Positions 26,342 to 39,601 are shown, numbered from the stretch's first letter. The stretch is 64,000 nucleotides of DNA from Psettodes erumei (GCA_016785225.1 JAFBJZ010000880.1:1116001-1180000); one strand, 5' to 3'. The notes: generated by a model from the letters alone, not told the origin. Numbers and translations: made by a program.

Positions 26342-26349
26342 CATTAGAG

Positions 26350-26650
26350 GATCTGGATCAGTTTGTGATATTTCCTTGAAAGCAATGAGATAGTGTCCAC
26401 CATTTTTCTTATATCAAATCGTTATGCATTTATGGAGCTATGACTCAAAATGTGGAATTTTGTCCAAACTCACAATGTTGACAAATCCTTTTAGAAATTT
26501 CATGGATCTGGATTCTGATCCAGATCTCTTCCCAAATGTCATGGGTTCTAAGTTAAACCAAGAGCCACCTTGTAAAAACTTCCTGAAAATCCTGCTTTTA
26601 ATTTCATGCAATGCTGCTAAAAGACAAACAGACAAACAAACAAACCAAGA
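26350..26650 (+). repeat. Old dispersed repeat with (ACAA)-type tail
   Basis: The phrases atttcatggatctggattct and gatccagatc, ending in a tail of acaaacagacaaacaaac at about 26,626-26,645, resemble a common degraded fish retroelement (RTE/SINE-like) 3' end. Similar wording (ggatctggatcccgatgcag) occurs at 25,850-25,870, left of the MITE. The MITE may therefore have landed inside this older copy. Confidence 0.4.
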
Positions 26651-27974
26651 ACCCCAGTACAAGTACAGTACAGTACACTTTTAGTGTGTTCAGCAGCTTT
26701 GATTCAGTACATGAACAAATTAATATTAAATACAGTACACTGTCAATTCTAAGAAAACTGTGGGTATGCTCATCAGCTTGATATCCAACTTTTACAGCAG
26801 TATCTAAAACAAGATGTTATTGTTGTCAACTGATACTAACATGCTGATTTTTGCAGTAGATTCAAGTATTTCATTGGAAATACCAGTAAATGGTCTACAG
26901 TTAACAAGAGTTTTTATCCAAACTGCAAAATGTCTACGTAACACAGCTCAACTATGGGATGTTATATTCTTACAAGCTGTTTTCTGCGCCAAACGTTGAA
27001 CATTCATTCATTTTATACACCGGGCCTCCTGGCAGGTCCTGTGAATAGTGAACAAAATATCTAAATTTGGCTTTGGCAAAAAAAAAAAAAACCCAAACAA
27101 AAAAACAAGTAGATTTGTAGGTGAATACAGGTGAATTTATCCCTCTATTTGATCCCTGCATGTGGGTTGGAGGTGGAAAAGAAAAGCAAGCAAAGAGGGC
27201 TGGGGGTTCAGAGGAAGAGCACTTCTTATCCAGTGTGAGCACTCTGAATTGTGTTTTATTCCCTGAGTTTATGGTCCCCCGCTTGTCAAACCAGTTCCAT
27301 CACACTAATCCCGCCGTGTCAACGTCTCAGGATCCAACACGTAACAGAGAGAGGGGGATGGGCAGTTTTGTCTTCACCCCCCTAAAGGCCTGTCAGCATG
27401 GACGATACGCGTGCATGTCCGAGCTGTCTTTCCTTCTGGACATTTCTGGGCTCGTGCAAAACAACATGAGGTGTCATTTTGTAAATGACACTGCATCTGC
27501 TCTGAAAAAAACAAACTAAATCACTGAGGGTAACAGATTTTCTCACTGACCTTTCTGATATCTACCTGTACAGATCAGTTTACAGAACAGTTCTGATTTT
27601 ATTTGTCCAGTTTATGGGATATTTGTAAGATAAGTCTCCCACCATAGTACAGCAGAGGTGAAGGGAATTTTCCCTGTAGGGCTATTGCACTGAAACATTA
27701 CCTACTGTATAAACCCTTTTTTCAGATATGGACTATGTAACGTTGCAGGATTCATCTATATTTAAAGTGATTATTTTTGCCATTCTGACGTATGCATTCT
27801 TAAAGCATGCTGTGTGTGTGTGGCACACAGGCCTGTCACTTTCATCTATAATTAGATAAATCGGCTGTGTATTTAATAATATCAGATAGTTCACAAGCAT
27901 ACAAGACTTCGGTTTGGGACTCATTTTGCTGTATTTTGGGCGGGGGGGGGGTCAGATTATTCAAGAGTCAAAGT

Positions 27975-28870
27975 CACAGAGTCTTTGGAAAGCTTTCAGA
28001 CCTCTACTTTTTCTCTACTTTTATTTTGTAAATCAAATTTTAAATTCACACTCAGCAACAGTTTTAGAAACTTTCCTTCAAATCAATTCCTTTAAAATAA
28101 AAACCTGAAATCTATTTTTTTCAAAAGTTTTCAGACCCTTCATTCAGTATTTTGGAGAAGCCCCAGTCTGCCTGTTCCTACTGCTGCTGCAGTACTTCCA
28201 CATGCTTCACTGCAGGGGTGGTATTCACCACAGAACGAGCAGCACCTGGTGTTCACCAGACATAGTTCTGCCCTCGGAGTTCAATATTGGTCCCACCAGA
28301 CCAGAGAATCTTTTTCTTCATTCTTTCAGACGCCTTTAAAGGCTGTTTGTTGAACTCCAAGCAGCTGTCATATGCCGTTTACTCACAGTAGCTTTTGTCT
28401 ACTCTGCTTTAAAGACCTGACTGATGGAATGCTGCTGAGATGTTTGTTCCATTTCACATTTATTGAGGCCACTGAGCTCCTGAGAAAACTCAGAGCTTTA
28501 GAAATAGTTTTATATCCTTGCTCTGTTCCAGGCCCGGCCTCTCAGAGGCCTACAGGGAGTTCACGGGACTTCATGAACTGGTTTTTGAAGGACCTTTTGT
28601 ACACTAGTGTGTGCCTTTCTAAACAATGTCCAATCAGTTCAGTTTGCAACAGGTGCAATCCAGTCAACTTCCAGACACAGCTCAAGGACAGTTAAAGCAA
28701 TCAGAATGCCCCTGCGTTAGTTTTTGAGTTTTTCAAAAATGTGCAAACATTTCAAAAACATTATTGAGTGTAGACTGACTGGCAAAAAGAGGCAATTTTA
28801 TGCTGCAGCACAGTAAATTGTGGAAAAGGTGAAGAGGTCTAAATACTTTCTAAAGCCACTGTTTTTGAGA
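27975..28870. mobile_element. Decayed DNA element, family unassigned
   Basis: Degenerate inverted ends are visible. The left reads cacagagtctttggaaagct and then ttcagacctct; the right, reverse-complemented, reads cacagtggctttagaaagta and then tttagacctct. The interior (tttcagacccttcattcagtattttgga in part, and ccagaccagagaatcttttt) matches in style a widespread fish class II repeat whose family name I cannot give with certainty. No intact frame; the exact limits are approximate. Confidence 0.5.
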
Positions 28871-31210
28871 GCCTCTGGTTCCAGAAGCAAAAGGTTCATT
28901 AATTTATTCCACATTATTACATGAAATAAAGATACATTTACAGGAATTTACAGTATACCAGATTACTTAAACAGTTTTTAAAGTGGCCCCACGGCACCTG
29001 TGACTTAGGGAGTTTTCAGAAGGACGCTGCTAAACATGGATGCAGGAAGTGTGAAGGCTGCTTTGACTTTGGAGGACTACTTGACTTTGGGTCACCAACA
29101 GATGAATATTGTCATCTGTTGCATATGCATGTGCGTATGGAGGTCCATATGGCTGCATCATATTTAACAATTCAAATCAGCAAAGCTGCTACTGGTAACA
29201 CACCTTCTCATTCATGGTAGGATCAAACTCTGACAACAGGACGACCAACATCTATAGCATATAAAGCTGCTTTCGCTCAGGGTTCGTAGGCTAATTCTCA
29301 TGCTGAAATGATAGATGGGTTGACAGAAACATAAAATATCTTCATAATTGATGAATAATTAAACTTCTATCTATCTTTCTACATTTGATTGATTATTAAG
29401 CATTAGTGAACGTATGAATCAAATAATCTGGTCTTTAAAAGATCAGTGAACAGTTCCATATGGCAGTAGCTTGCCTGTCAGCCAAACCGATAAGCCCAGT
29501 CAAAAGGAAACAATGTAAATTTAAGTGAACTGAAAACGACATTTCCCATTTCCGACACTTTCAAACTGCTTGTCTTGTCCAACCCAAAAATCAGTAAGTG
29601 CAGAGCTGGAAACTCATGATTTGCTTTGCTTAAAAAATGACTTCAATGAAAATGAATTACTAAAAATGTTTTCTGTAAATGGATATTAATTGCACACCAA
29701 TGATTAAGGTTGACCATCACTGAAAAGCTCCAATTCTTTAAAGATATCTGGAGGGTTCTGGAAAAAGACTGTTGAAATTTGAAGTCAACAGACAAACACA
29801 TACACCCCTCCTTTCAGTGCTCCTTCAGAAGCTCCACCCCCCCAAATTCATGGATGCACATTACCATGGCAACGCCACTAATGGCTGGACTACAGCTGTC
29901 CAAAGGATAAAATATGGTCATATGCAGCATGGTGGATACTCTTTTTCATATCTGAACCAAAACAAAGAGCAATAACTACAAATATAAATACAGTGATATA
30001 ACAAAGGGCAAGATGAGTCATGTAACTAACATTTAGCTCAATTGTGGGATAGCAAAGAGCTGCAAAGCTAGTGTAGCTAGTAGCTAGTAAAGTGTTTCTC
30101 AGGACCAGACCCTCATTTAACCCATGCAAACACAACATTCACTGTACAGCCATCAGTGGTACTATGAAATCATACAATCATTCACACGTGTATTGTTACT
30201 GCCACTACTCAGGGTCATGCATGTTTTGTATAAGAAGAAGTGAACAAATGAACAAGGCCCTATTCTTTAAACTCAAGAAATATGAATGTTATGCTGAATC
30301 TCATTTATTTGACTAGTGCTATACAAATATTTATCTGGATATGTAAGGAAATAGTTGAATGATGTGATTTCAAATGAGTAATTCTAATTTGACTTATACT
30401 TTCATAAAATGTAATTTCTATCTATCACATGCCTTCAGTTACTGATATTGTCTGTGTGTAAAGACATCATGTTAATTGGTATTGATCTCTATTACTGCCA
30501 TTTCTGGGAAAACCCTCAAACTGCTGCATTGGTCTTAACTTCATAATCCAATGTTGACATGTTTCTCTAAGCGCTGAGAAAAACCCGCAAATGTTTAAAC
30601 ACTCATTAGCGAAGCAGCTCGTTACAGAGCTGGAGCTGGCCGTCTGTGCACTGTGAATTTATTACACTGCTGCACATGTGCACGCACACGTTCTCACTCC
30701 CTGTGTGTCTCTGAGTGTGTTTGTGGCTCTAATTGGCACATTCACTGGGCAGTAAAAGGCTCCTCTCGCTGACTAAAAGCTACAGCTGTAGTGTATGCTT
30801 GGTTGCATCTGTCCGATAGAAGGGGTTTGCACCACAGACAACAATGCCTTTGCCTTGGAGACAGAAATCAACACAGGGAAAAAAAGAAATATATGTGCAT
30901 ATATACATTACAAACACATACATACAAATAAAAAAGTCTGTTGAGATAAGATATTAGAATCATATTAATCTCAGAGCCACTCGGACAGCACTGCATTTCA
31001 TTCTCCACCTTTCATTAGGGAAGCATAATCTGTACTCATGTAATCCAGTGACATGAGGATGATTTGTCACTTATCTGTATCAGCCCACACTGAGCTGTTG
31101 GATAAATACTCCACTATTTATTTTTCTATGAAAATAGCAAATAAATTCCTTTGTTTAGTGTTTTCATAGCGGGCACCCTTTTTATTGCAGAGGGGAGAGA
31201 AGAGAGAGGG

Positions 31211-31223
31211 AGGTCAGAGGTCA
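31211..31223 (+). promoter_or_regulatory. Perfect DR1 nuclear-receptor motif
   Basis: AGGTCA-G-AGGTCA, two consensus half-sites in direct repeat with 1-bp spacing. It is followed directly by TGAC, so the second half-site is also part of an inverted AGGTCATGAC. DR1 elements bind RXR with RAR, PPAR or HNF4-type partners. It lies in rarb intron 2 next to a GA-rich run. Motif only; no evidence of function. Confidence 0.4.
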
Positions 31224-33090
31224 TGACAGGCCTTTACTATAAGGTTCCTACTGGCATACAAATGGAATGGGAGTCCACAGACAACTTCGTCTGATCCGGA
31301 GCACAGTGAGTGAACTGATCGCCACCTCCCTCTGAGCCAAAAACTCCAAAGGATTCCTGGCATACCACTGCTTCAATTACAGAGGCCGGGAGGAGAGAGC
31401 AAACTGCTTTGTCTGGGAAGGAATCATAAAGGCTGTCTGCAAGGTGGCTATACATGTGGTATTCCCATAGAAGCCTTCATGTGATCCATTACTGCTCCCA
31501 CTAGCTATCAGGATAAGGCTCTGTCCCTCCCTTTTCCTACTGTTTTGGGGTTTTCCCCTCCTTGGTATGTGTTGTCTGTCCCTTGTCTGTTGGGTTTGGG
31601 TGTCTACTGGGTGTGGCTTCTGGCTTTCACCTGCACACCTGCTGTTCATTCTCCAGTCAAGCTCATCCAGTCCAGTACAGTGCAGTCCAGCGCCCAGCCG
31701 AACTGCTGCCGCAGTTGCAGCCTCGCCCTCGGATTAGTTTCCGTACTCGACTCTGACTAGCCGACTTAATTTTGTTTATAGATACAGTATGTGCATGCGG
31801 CTGTGAGCGGTTGCCTAGCAACAGCTGCTTTAAGTGTTGCAGGAAAGACAGAAGACCGAATAAATGCTGGCAGGGCAGATGTTGGAAGGACTTTTTAAAA
31901 GTAGAGCAATTGGGAACTGCAGAATGAAAATGAGCAACTCAGAGATTTGATAACATTCTTCTGTGTTACTGCTCCAGTCATGCCACAGCTAATTGCGGCA
32001 TTAAAACATGACAATTTGCAAAGCACAAATTGCTGGGACAAATCACAGTTACTGGTTGTCACCGTTAGACAACAGGCTTTGCTTGTGTTTGAAGTCACCG
32101 TGACCTTTTCTGTATTACACAAGACCACAATTGTTCCCTGACCTCAACCGAGTGCTGAACTGCAAGATCAGATATTTTGCCAGAAAATAAACATGAACTA
32201 TGTTCAGTATTAAAGATATTAAAATGGTTGCTGCTACTTTTCCTGCGAAACACAACAATTGTTGCAGTTATAGTAGGGTATTCAACCGACAAACTTTGTT
32301 GAACAAGATTTAATAAAACAGCCCCAACTGGCCTTAAGCCACACTTCACATTCGCCAAGAGCAGATTGAGTTTTGTGCTGACATCTGATTTCATTAACTC
32401 TTAGTTCATTGTACCTTTTACAGCTTCCTGCATATGCTGGCTCAAAGGTTAAACAGCAGTGGTCATTGGTGACCTCGCCCATGGTAAGTAAGCAAGTCAA
32501 GATGCATTTCCATGCTTTCTATAGTTGCCAATATATCAACATAAGCCAATATCATGAATCAGAAAATTATTAGTCAGTTTTAGTGTACAGTTAATGTAAT
32601 CACCGTGTCACAGAGGAACCATTTAAACTGTTCTTGGTGTGAGCAAACAGTGTACTGCAAGGCCATAAACAGGGACAGTTACGCCTTTTGATTGCAACTC
32701 CTGGATCTCGTGACATGAGGTCAAGGGAAAAAGCGCTTGGAAAAAAGTGTTTTTATACTATAGTCTAAACCTGGGAAGGAAGTTATTACACATTTATATA
32801 TGAGAAAGCAGAAAGGCCTTTTAAAAGTAACTCACACTTTATGTAATCTTAATGATCAGATCAGGTTCAGATTAGCAGTTTAGAAATGAAACCTTGGAGA
32901 AACCAGAGCTCTTGGTTTCACTTGGCTGCTGCTCTCCTCAAAGGGTAAATAAAGGCCACTGTGTGAAAACCACTTCAACATTCAATAATAACCACTCTGG
33001 ATGAACTCCGAGTGAAAATACTCTTTGTCTCAGCGTCACAGAGAGAAAACACAGCATGTCATTTGGTCTGACGAGGTGTGGGAGTATTAC

Positions 33091-33239
33091 CTTGCAGCCC
33101 TCACAAGCGCTGACACCATAGTGGTATCCAGAGGACTTGTCCTGGCATACGAAGCAGGGTTTGTAGACACGGGGAGGGGGCGGCGGGGACGGTGGGCTGG
33201 GGACGAGCTCCTCCGAACTGGTGCTCTGTGTTTCAATGG
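33091..33239 (-). CDS. rarb: rarb exon 2: B region and first zinc finger, residues 53-102
   Basis: The exon completes Ser53, then encodes IETQSTSSEELVPSPP and a five-proline run before RVYKPCFVCQDKSSGYHYGV and SACEGCK. The proline/serine-rich B region is where RARs carry AF-1 phosphorylation and SH3-partner sites. CFVC...CEGC supplies the four zinc ligands of finger 1, and CEGCK is the P-box that chooses the half-site. Acceptor cctcctgcag, donor AAG|gtaata; 149 nt, as in other RAR genes. This exon is common to all N-terminal isoforms. An in-frame read-through past the donor (VILPHL...) is intron, not protein. Confidence 0.98.
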
Positions 33240-35339
33240 CTGCAGGAGGTGCAAACAAGAAGAGGAAGATGAAGAGGCTTGTTTTCGAATGAGTCAATAA
33301 TTCATTTAGACATCTGAAACTACAAACAGACATTTACATATAACTTCCAGATACAAGACGTTATTCAAAACCGCCTCACAAAAGAAGGGAAGTATTTTCT
33401 CAGAATGACTAATGTAATAGGTACATACTAATGACTGTACATAAAGATGGACGACACGTCAGTTTCCCTTTGTGGCTGCAGTTTAGGTTATAAACCTTGC
33501 CCCTCCATATTAGCAGATGGGACAAGAGCCGAACTACTGAAAAACAAAGTTCAATCCACTTAAATTTTCTGAGAGATGGTTTACGTTTGTGATTATTATC
33601 CAGCTGGATATTCAAGTGATTTTGTAAATGGTTTGGTGCAATATCATGATTGACACATTTTTGTACGAGGAAGAGAGCCGTCATCCATCTGTATACAGTC
33701 ATTGTTTCCTACAATCATGCTGGAGAGACACTCTTGCCCTGCTTCAAGTGCAGTCGGATTAATGTAAAACAAAATGTATAAGCATTATTGCAGTCGAAGG
33801 GAAAGAGGAATTCTTTGCAAATAGGTTAGCTGGCTTTAAATTTCATATTTCAGTAAAGAAACCCCTGCTTTAGTCTAGGAAGGTTGAGACATCCAAGCTA
33901 GCTGGTTGATCAGTCAGTTAGTCAGTCCAGCACTATTGCCTGAATAAAGTATTAGCAAATATTGGATGGACTGCCATGACATTTGCTAATTTACTGTATA
34001 TTCTTGTCTTAAAGTAAAAATTTCACATTGTCTGATACTAAAGCTTAAATATTTGCAAATGAACAAATGTGAGCAGGCTCTACTAAGATGCTGAAAATGG
34101 CTTGAATTACCTGCTAAGTGATAGTTCATCAAAGGGCAATGCTTCATCAACCCTTGATGAACTAATGTACCTTGACATACAATAACTCTGGAGTCTTTGT
34201 ACAATTGTTCGGTTTTCGAGGTCTGGCAACTCTGAGAAAAGGGCACTGTTTCCATGACACATACCAATCTAAAGCTTTCTTTAGCTTTCTTTTAAAAAAT
34301 CCATTAAAAAGTTCTGACAAGAAAGAAATTAGGGAAGACCATTAACCCAGAGTGTTTATGGTAAATGTGACTGCACTTGGTAATTGTCAGATACAAAAGT
34401 ACTAATAACAGCCCACATCCACACAGCGGCTAACAATCACAGCACCCTCAACACCTTCAAGTGAAATGTAGCAGACTGCATCAATGCTGGGACCCAGGTG
34501 CTGCCTTCAGAAACACGGCCTATTTGCACAGAAAATGGAGAACAGTCTCTCCAATATCTCTTCTGATTAGATTACATTCTTCCGTACTTCATCAGCGTAA
34601 ACTCAATTACTGGTGGTAAGGGACAAGCTCTTGTAATTACTGGACCCTCGTCCTTGCATGGAATTACCTGCTGGTTTAATCTAATCCTCTGCTACATTCT
34701 CTCTGTGTGACTTTTTGCACATGTTGAATTTGCAGCTTTGCGTTCAGCAACTTTGCTTACTCGAGGGAAGACGAAAACAAGTCTGTATGTGAGGATAAAT
34801 GTTACCTCTGTAATAAAGGATGAGAAAGTAAGTTGACCAGAAAGGTTAATTACAATGAGATGATTTATCGATTCTCATTCTCAGGCAGCAAGCCTCTGTG
34901 ACTTGCTGTGAAACAGTGACAGCATCAAATGCTTAAAAGTTCTGCAAAATCTTTAAGTACACTTGCATAAAGTTGACATAATGGTGCTGCATTAGGATTT
35001 AGAAAGGTTTGCTGTTTGAATTTCAAGTGGCGCTCATGCCAGAGTAAATAACTTTGGCAGAAGTCAGCCGTGTTACTTCTTCAACAACTGCAGTGTGACC
35101 TGGTTTGGCCGATGAAGACAGAGAGACAGACATTTGATTTCGTGGAAGTCAGGTCATGGTTCCAAATGCACCAAACGTTTTCTCTCTGTTGCTGGCAGAG
35201 AGCAGCCAGAAGCAGCTTGCACATAAAGCAGATGTATGGTGAGACACCATACTGGAGACAAGCCAGTGGTCATACAATGCCATCTGATAGGGAAGGAGGG
35301 GGGAATAGTCATTCTTTGCACCAATAAAATTACAGACAG

Positions 35340-35650
35340 GTGATACATTAAACTGAGTGGAGAAACAGGATGACAACGCCCCCATCCATATGGCACAAGG
35401 GGTCAGTGAATGGTTTGATGGGTATGAAAATGATGTGAATCATAGGTTATGGCCTTCACAGTCACCAGATCTCAGCACAGCTGAACACCTATGAGAGATT
35501 TTGGACCGACATGTTAGACAGGGTTATACCCCACCATCATCAAAACACCCAAAAATGAGGGAATATCTCCTGGAAGAATGGCGCTCCATCGCTCCAGTAG
35601 AGTCCAGAGACTTGTACAATCCATGTCAAGGTGCAGTGAATAAAACTGTA
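35340..35650 (+). pseudogene. Tc1-like transposase remnant (C-terminal third)
   Basis: From 35372 the frame reads DNAPIHMAQGVSEWF, then LWPSQSPDLSTAEHL, a stop (TGA at 35492-35494 where Trp is expected), and EILDRHVRQGYT. These are the second catalytic Asp block and the Asp/Glu block of Tc1 transposases. The similarity fades near 35,650. No terminal repeats found. A different family from the complete element in intron 3, judging by the residues. Confidence 0.85.
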
Positions 35651-36429
35651 GAACATATTTGTGAGTAGCCATTTCCCTGTGAGGCTACAAGATGGGCTGT
35701 AAAACTATTTCCTCCAAACATTGATAATACAGATATGTTTTTTAAAAAATACCTTTTTATATGTCCAAATAGTACCAGCTATAAATGATACAATTTCATC
35801 CGTTCCCTTCTGAGGACTAGTGTGCTGTTAAGGTTGCATTTTACACAAAAAAGTGGAGGTTACTTCAAGTAGATGGCTGAATAACATAAGTGCTGAATCT
35901 CATAACCCTTACTTTTCCTTCACGTTAACTCCTGCCTCCTCCAAAGTCATCCAGGAGCCTCATGTTGTTGTTTTTTTGTGTGAAGGAAGCTTAATACACA
36001 TGTCTCACACTGAAGACACATGAGAATGCTCACCTGAAACATGGTGCGGCCCCCTCTGGGAGAGCATCTTTTGCCAAAATCCACGTTTAAGAACTACTGG
36101 AAACACTTGTGTACTCCAGTTTAGTTTGCTAAACACACACTGTAACATGTGGTGGTGCAGGTGGAGAGGTAGCGACACACAGCTAGTTTAGTTAGCATGA
36201 GCTGGGGAATGGATGGATATATGTTAGAGATATATATATATGAGAGATAAGGTAGTGGGCAATACAAACCTACTAACAATTGTCCAAAATGCAGCAAAAA
36301 TGACATGGAGAAGTTCCTCACATAGTGTCAAGGTAAACTGTCCTCTTCTCTGTAAAAACTGAATTTGCTTCCAAGTTCAAATCTTAAAAAATGCAGTAAC
36401 TAAAAATCTGCATACATTACATACTGTAC

Positions 36430-36650
36430 ACTGTTGGGATGTGCACAGAACAGGGGCACAGTTCAAGAGATTATTATACCAATCCTTGCCTCTTTGTACT
36501 GACTGCCTCTAAGGTCTGGAATTAATTTTCCAATTTTATGTTTCACTGTAAAATCCTCAGGCATGGCTGCCTTATTACAAAACCTTACTGTGCTCTTCCT
36601 TTCCAGGTCCCTCTGCTTCAAAGCTCCCTGCCTCACTGTTTCACCATTGT
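36430..36650 (+). mobile_element. L2-like LINE 3' remnant
   Basis: The DNA around 36,470-36,520 reads as attataccaatccttgcctc followed by tttgtactgactgcctctaa, corresponding to the ITPILASLHWLPVR block that closes L2/Rex-type LINE open reading frames. The following parts degenerate with frameshifts. Short 5'-truncated copy, plus strand. Confidence 0.55.
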
Positions 36651-37131
36651 CCTCTCTTTTTAATTATTTTTTTTTAAATCAATTTCAATATTTTTACTTT
36701 CTTAGAATTGTATCAAAGTTGTTGTGTTGAATTTGAATAGCAACTAACAATTACTTTGATCATTTCATTTCATGATCATCCAGCTCACTGTGCTTATGGT
36801 TGTTTGGATAAAGAGATGTAGCTCATTTTTCCCACTTCCCATCCCCCCATAGCAGGTCATGATGAGGATGTGTGGCTTACTGGGGCACAAAAACTGTATA
36901 TTAGCCTTCCCTAGGTTGTACAGCTCACTTTAACATACATCTATAGGAATCATACTTTTGCTACTGAGCCTCCATAGTATTTATGATAACTGGGTAGTCC
37001 CACACTGAGGAGTGGCAGCGCCAACAATTCAACCTCACTGCCTATTTGAAACTCATGGCTGCATCTAGGAGGCAGTGTGACCACCTGCAGACAGATGGGA
37101 TGCATAAATGAAGATGTGTTACACCCCTCAG

Positions 37132-37132
<1 letters not shown>

Positions 37133-37174
<42 letters not shown>

Positions 37175-37195
37175 GTGTGTGAGTCTGTGTGTGTG
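37133..37195. repeat. (TG)n microsatellite
   Basis: Roughly 30 TG units with single C and A interruptions near the right end (GCGTG, GAGTC). Likely polymorphic. Confidence 0.95.
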
Positions 37196-39087
37196 CATGG
37201 GGGTGGTCAGAGGGTACCTGTTTGGTGGTATATGGGCCCCATCAGGTGCAGGGGAGCCTTTTTCTATTTTCTGCATGATTAAGCTTTGAGTCGACTTCCC
37301 TGCATGTTAACATACACAGAAAGCTCCATTAGAGGAATAAAGGCTGGTGACAGACAAGCGCACACGGTGGAGTCGGGCTTAAGAGCAGGCGGAGAAAAAT
37401 GTGTGGCTGCCGTGGCTGCTGAACCCATAGCCTCTGGCTGAACCTGCCAGAGGGGTCAAACAGGAAAGCACACACTCCCTGCTGGAGGCTGCAGGCTGAA
37501 TGAGGGGAAAGTCTAAAGAAAACAGCTCCTCTGATTGGTCTGTCCACTGGGACCGGGCCCGCTGACAAAAGGACGGCGCTGATACACAGAGTCACTGATG
37601 CTGTCTTCTGTAAAATATCAGTGCGTATGAGGAAGGAGCTCAGAAAAACGCACAGCTAAAGGAAGGCACAAATGAACCGACAAATTTAACTTTAACTTTA
37701 ACTTCAATTCAAACTTGTTTTGACTGACAACATGAAGATATAATCTGATAATCTCCTTGTCTCTGGGCATGGCACTGGTTTGACTATCTGATAAAGTCAA
37801 TCATTCCCCATGTATCAAGATGTTGATTAGGGGATTATTTTGATTTATTTCAACTCGGGTCTTAATTTCGTACTTTTGTTGGTTAAAATGTTTCTCCAGA
37901 TTATTATACACATTACTGTTACACTGTCCTTCAAGAGGAGCACAGTGCTGCATGCTACTTTTTCTGTTACGTATAGTCATTTAAAGACTTGTTAGTGTGG
38001 AAATATCTTTTAATATCTCTTTTTTAATCTAAACCTGTGCTTCTCTAGCTTTAATATTGTTGGGAGGTGACACCTTTCACGTTGCTCATTGGTAAAATAA
38101 AATATGTGTTATGTGAGGAAAAAATTAAAAAAATTCTTACAAGTTCTGACTAAGACTTTCTACTGCAAAAGAGTCCCGAAGGAAATAGTCCACAACAAGG
38201 TCTGTGGATTATGCTGTGGACAATGCCTTGGGAAAGAGATTCAGTAAATGTTGCCATAAATGAGATTTAATTCGCTTCCACTGAGTAGATTTTAAAACCT
38301 GAACAAAGAAACCAAAAATATCTGCATGGCTGCATCACACCAGAGGTAAGTGATTTTTTTTCCCTCTTTTCTTTCTTTGACTTTTCTTTGTTGAATTTGG
38401 GTGAACTGAACCTCTGGAACATTTTATCTTAGGTCTGTTGGCAGCACCCCTCCAAAAATATATGCACCACAATCAGCTTGAAAAACCCCAAACACCACCA
38501 CTGGTTAAGCCCAAAATGAGCAGTGTGTGGCCGCATGCGAGGTTACTTGAAGGTAATGTAGAAATAAACTGCAGAGTGGCAGCATCGTCTAAATATACAC
38601 CCATCCTTATATCTAGCTCCCCCCAGTCTGAAAACCAGTGACATGTAAAATTACATGCTCCACACAACCACACAACAGATGGCAAAGAACCTGAAGCAAA
38701 GTCTGTCGCAGCGCATAGGCTATTTAACACAATGATGCCACATTCGAGATTAGGAGAGGGCTGTAATTTCTGCTGTAAATCATGGGAAGAAAGGTATACT
38801 TCAAATCTAAGGCTTGATTTTAATTTAAATAAAAATCAATTGAACACTTGTGCCATAAATCACAGTGATTGAATACACCTGACAAATGATAATGGATCAC
38901 CAGGAACAGCAGAAAGTGAAAGAAAGAAAGAGTGGGGCTGGGGGAGACAGAGAAGCCTGTCCTGTAGCTCCTTTGGGTATTTGTGTATTTGGTTTGTGTT
39001 AGGGAGAAAGCTGTGGTGATTTGGGTGTAGAGCGGTGGACATAGCCTAAAAGGATCAGGGGAGTAGGAATGGCAGTCGATGGATCCA

Positions 39088-39091
<4 letters not shown>

Positions 39092-39118
<27 letters not shown>

Positions 39119-39130
39119 TCTTTCTCCTCT
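39092..39130. repeat. (CTC)n trinucleotide tract
   Basis: About 11 CTC/TCC units, pyrimidine-only on the plus strand. Confidence 0.9.
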
Positions 39131-39554
39131 ACTCAGCTGACTCTCCATCCAGTCTTGGAAGTGTTTTTCTTCCAGGTTTTCTCTGCAGGAGTGCAGAGTG
39201 CATAGCTCACATACAGCCGGCCCAGTCAGAGGAAATAGTCAAAGTTCATTCAAAGTACACCAAATTAGAAGCAGCTTTGCACTGCTCTCCAATGCATTTT
39301 AGGGAGAGGGATATTTAGAGGAGCTTAAAACATTCAAGGAAAAAAAAAAGAAAAAATAACAATAGCGAACAGTCATTTGACTTCATGCCTAGTGGGGAAA
39401 TGGAAAAGAAGAATGGTGGGAAGAGTGGGGGATCTGCTTTTTATCAGGGCTCTAAAATCTGTTCAACATTTCACAGAACAAAACTCCCAAACTTTACTGA
39501 CAAACTAATTTTAGATGACTGGTGTTTGGGTTTAGACAGTCCCAGGAAGCCATT

Positions 39555-39601
39555 TGACCAAACTCATCCCTGACCCCTCCTTTTGACCCCCTCTGTGACC
39601 T
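39555..39601 (-). promoter_or_regulatory. Cluster of four receptor half-sites
   Basis: TGACCA (39555-39560), TGACCC (39571-39576), TGACCC (39584-39589) and TGACCT (39596-39601) all point the same way, reading as AGGTCA-like half-sites on the minus strand. Spacings are 10, 7 and 6 bp, not the classical DR1-DR5. It could be a degenerate receptor array or chance in a C-rich stretch. Confidence 0.25.

Larger units (their letters stand above)
15852..33090 (-). other. rarb: rarb intron 2
   Basis: A 17.2-kb intron splitting the DNA-binding domain between its two zinc fingers, donor gtaata (minus strand, from 33090) and acceptor ctcag. It contains an hAT-type MITE (26,151-26,341), Tc1 fragments near 20,330 and 24,784-24,951, a decayed DNA element (about 27,975-28,870), a facing CT/GA tract pair near 20,720-20,840 and a perfect DR1 at 31,211-31,223. 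The segment 20,440-20,690 (GC-rich with GATAAG and TTAATTA motifs) looks non-repetitive and is a possible regulatory element. Other parts show no recognisable gene. Confidence 0.9.

Noticed and set aside
32938..33090. Frame continuing past exon 2 (VILPHLVRP...)
   Set aside because: It is read-through of the gtaata donor into the intron; exon 3 restores GFFRRS after EGCK.
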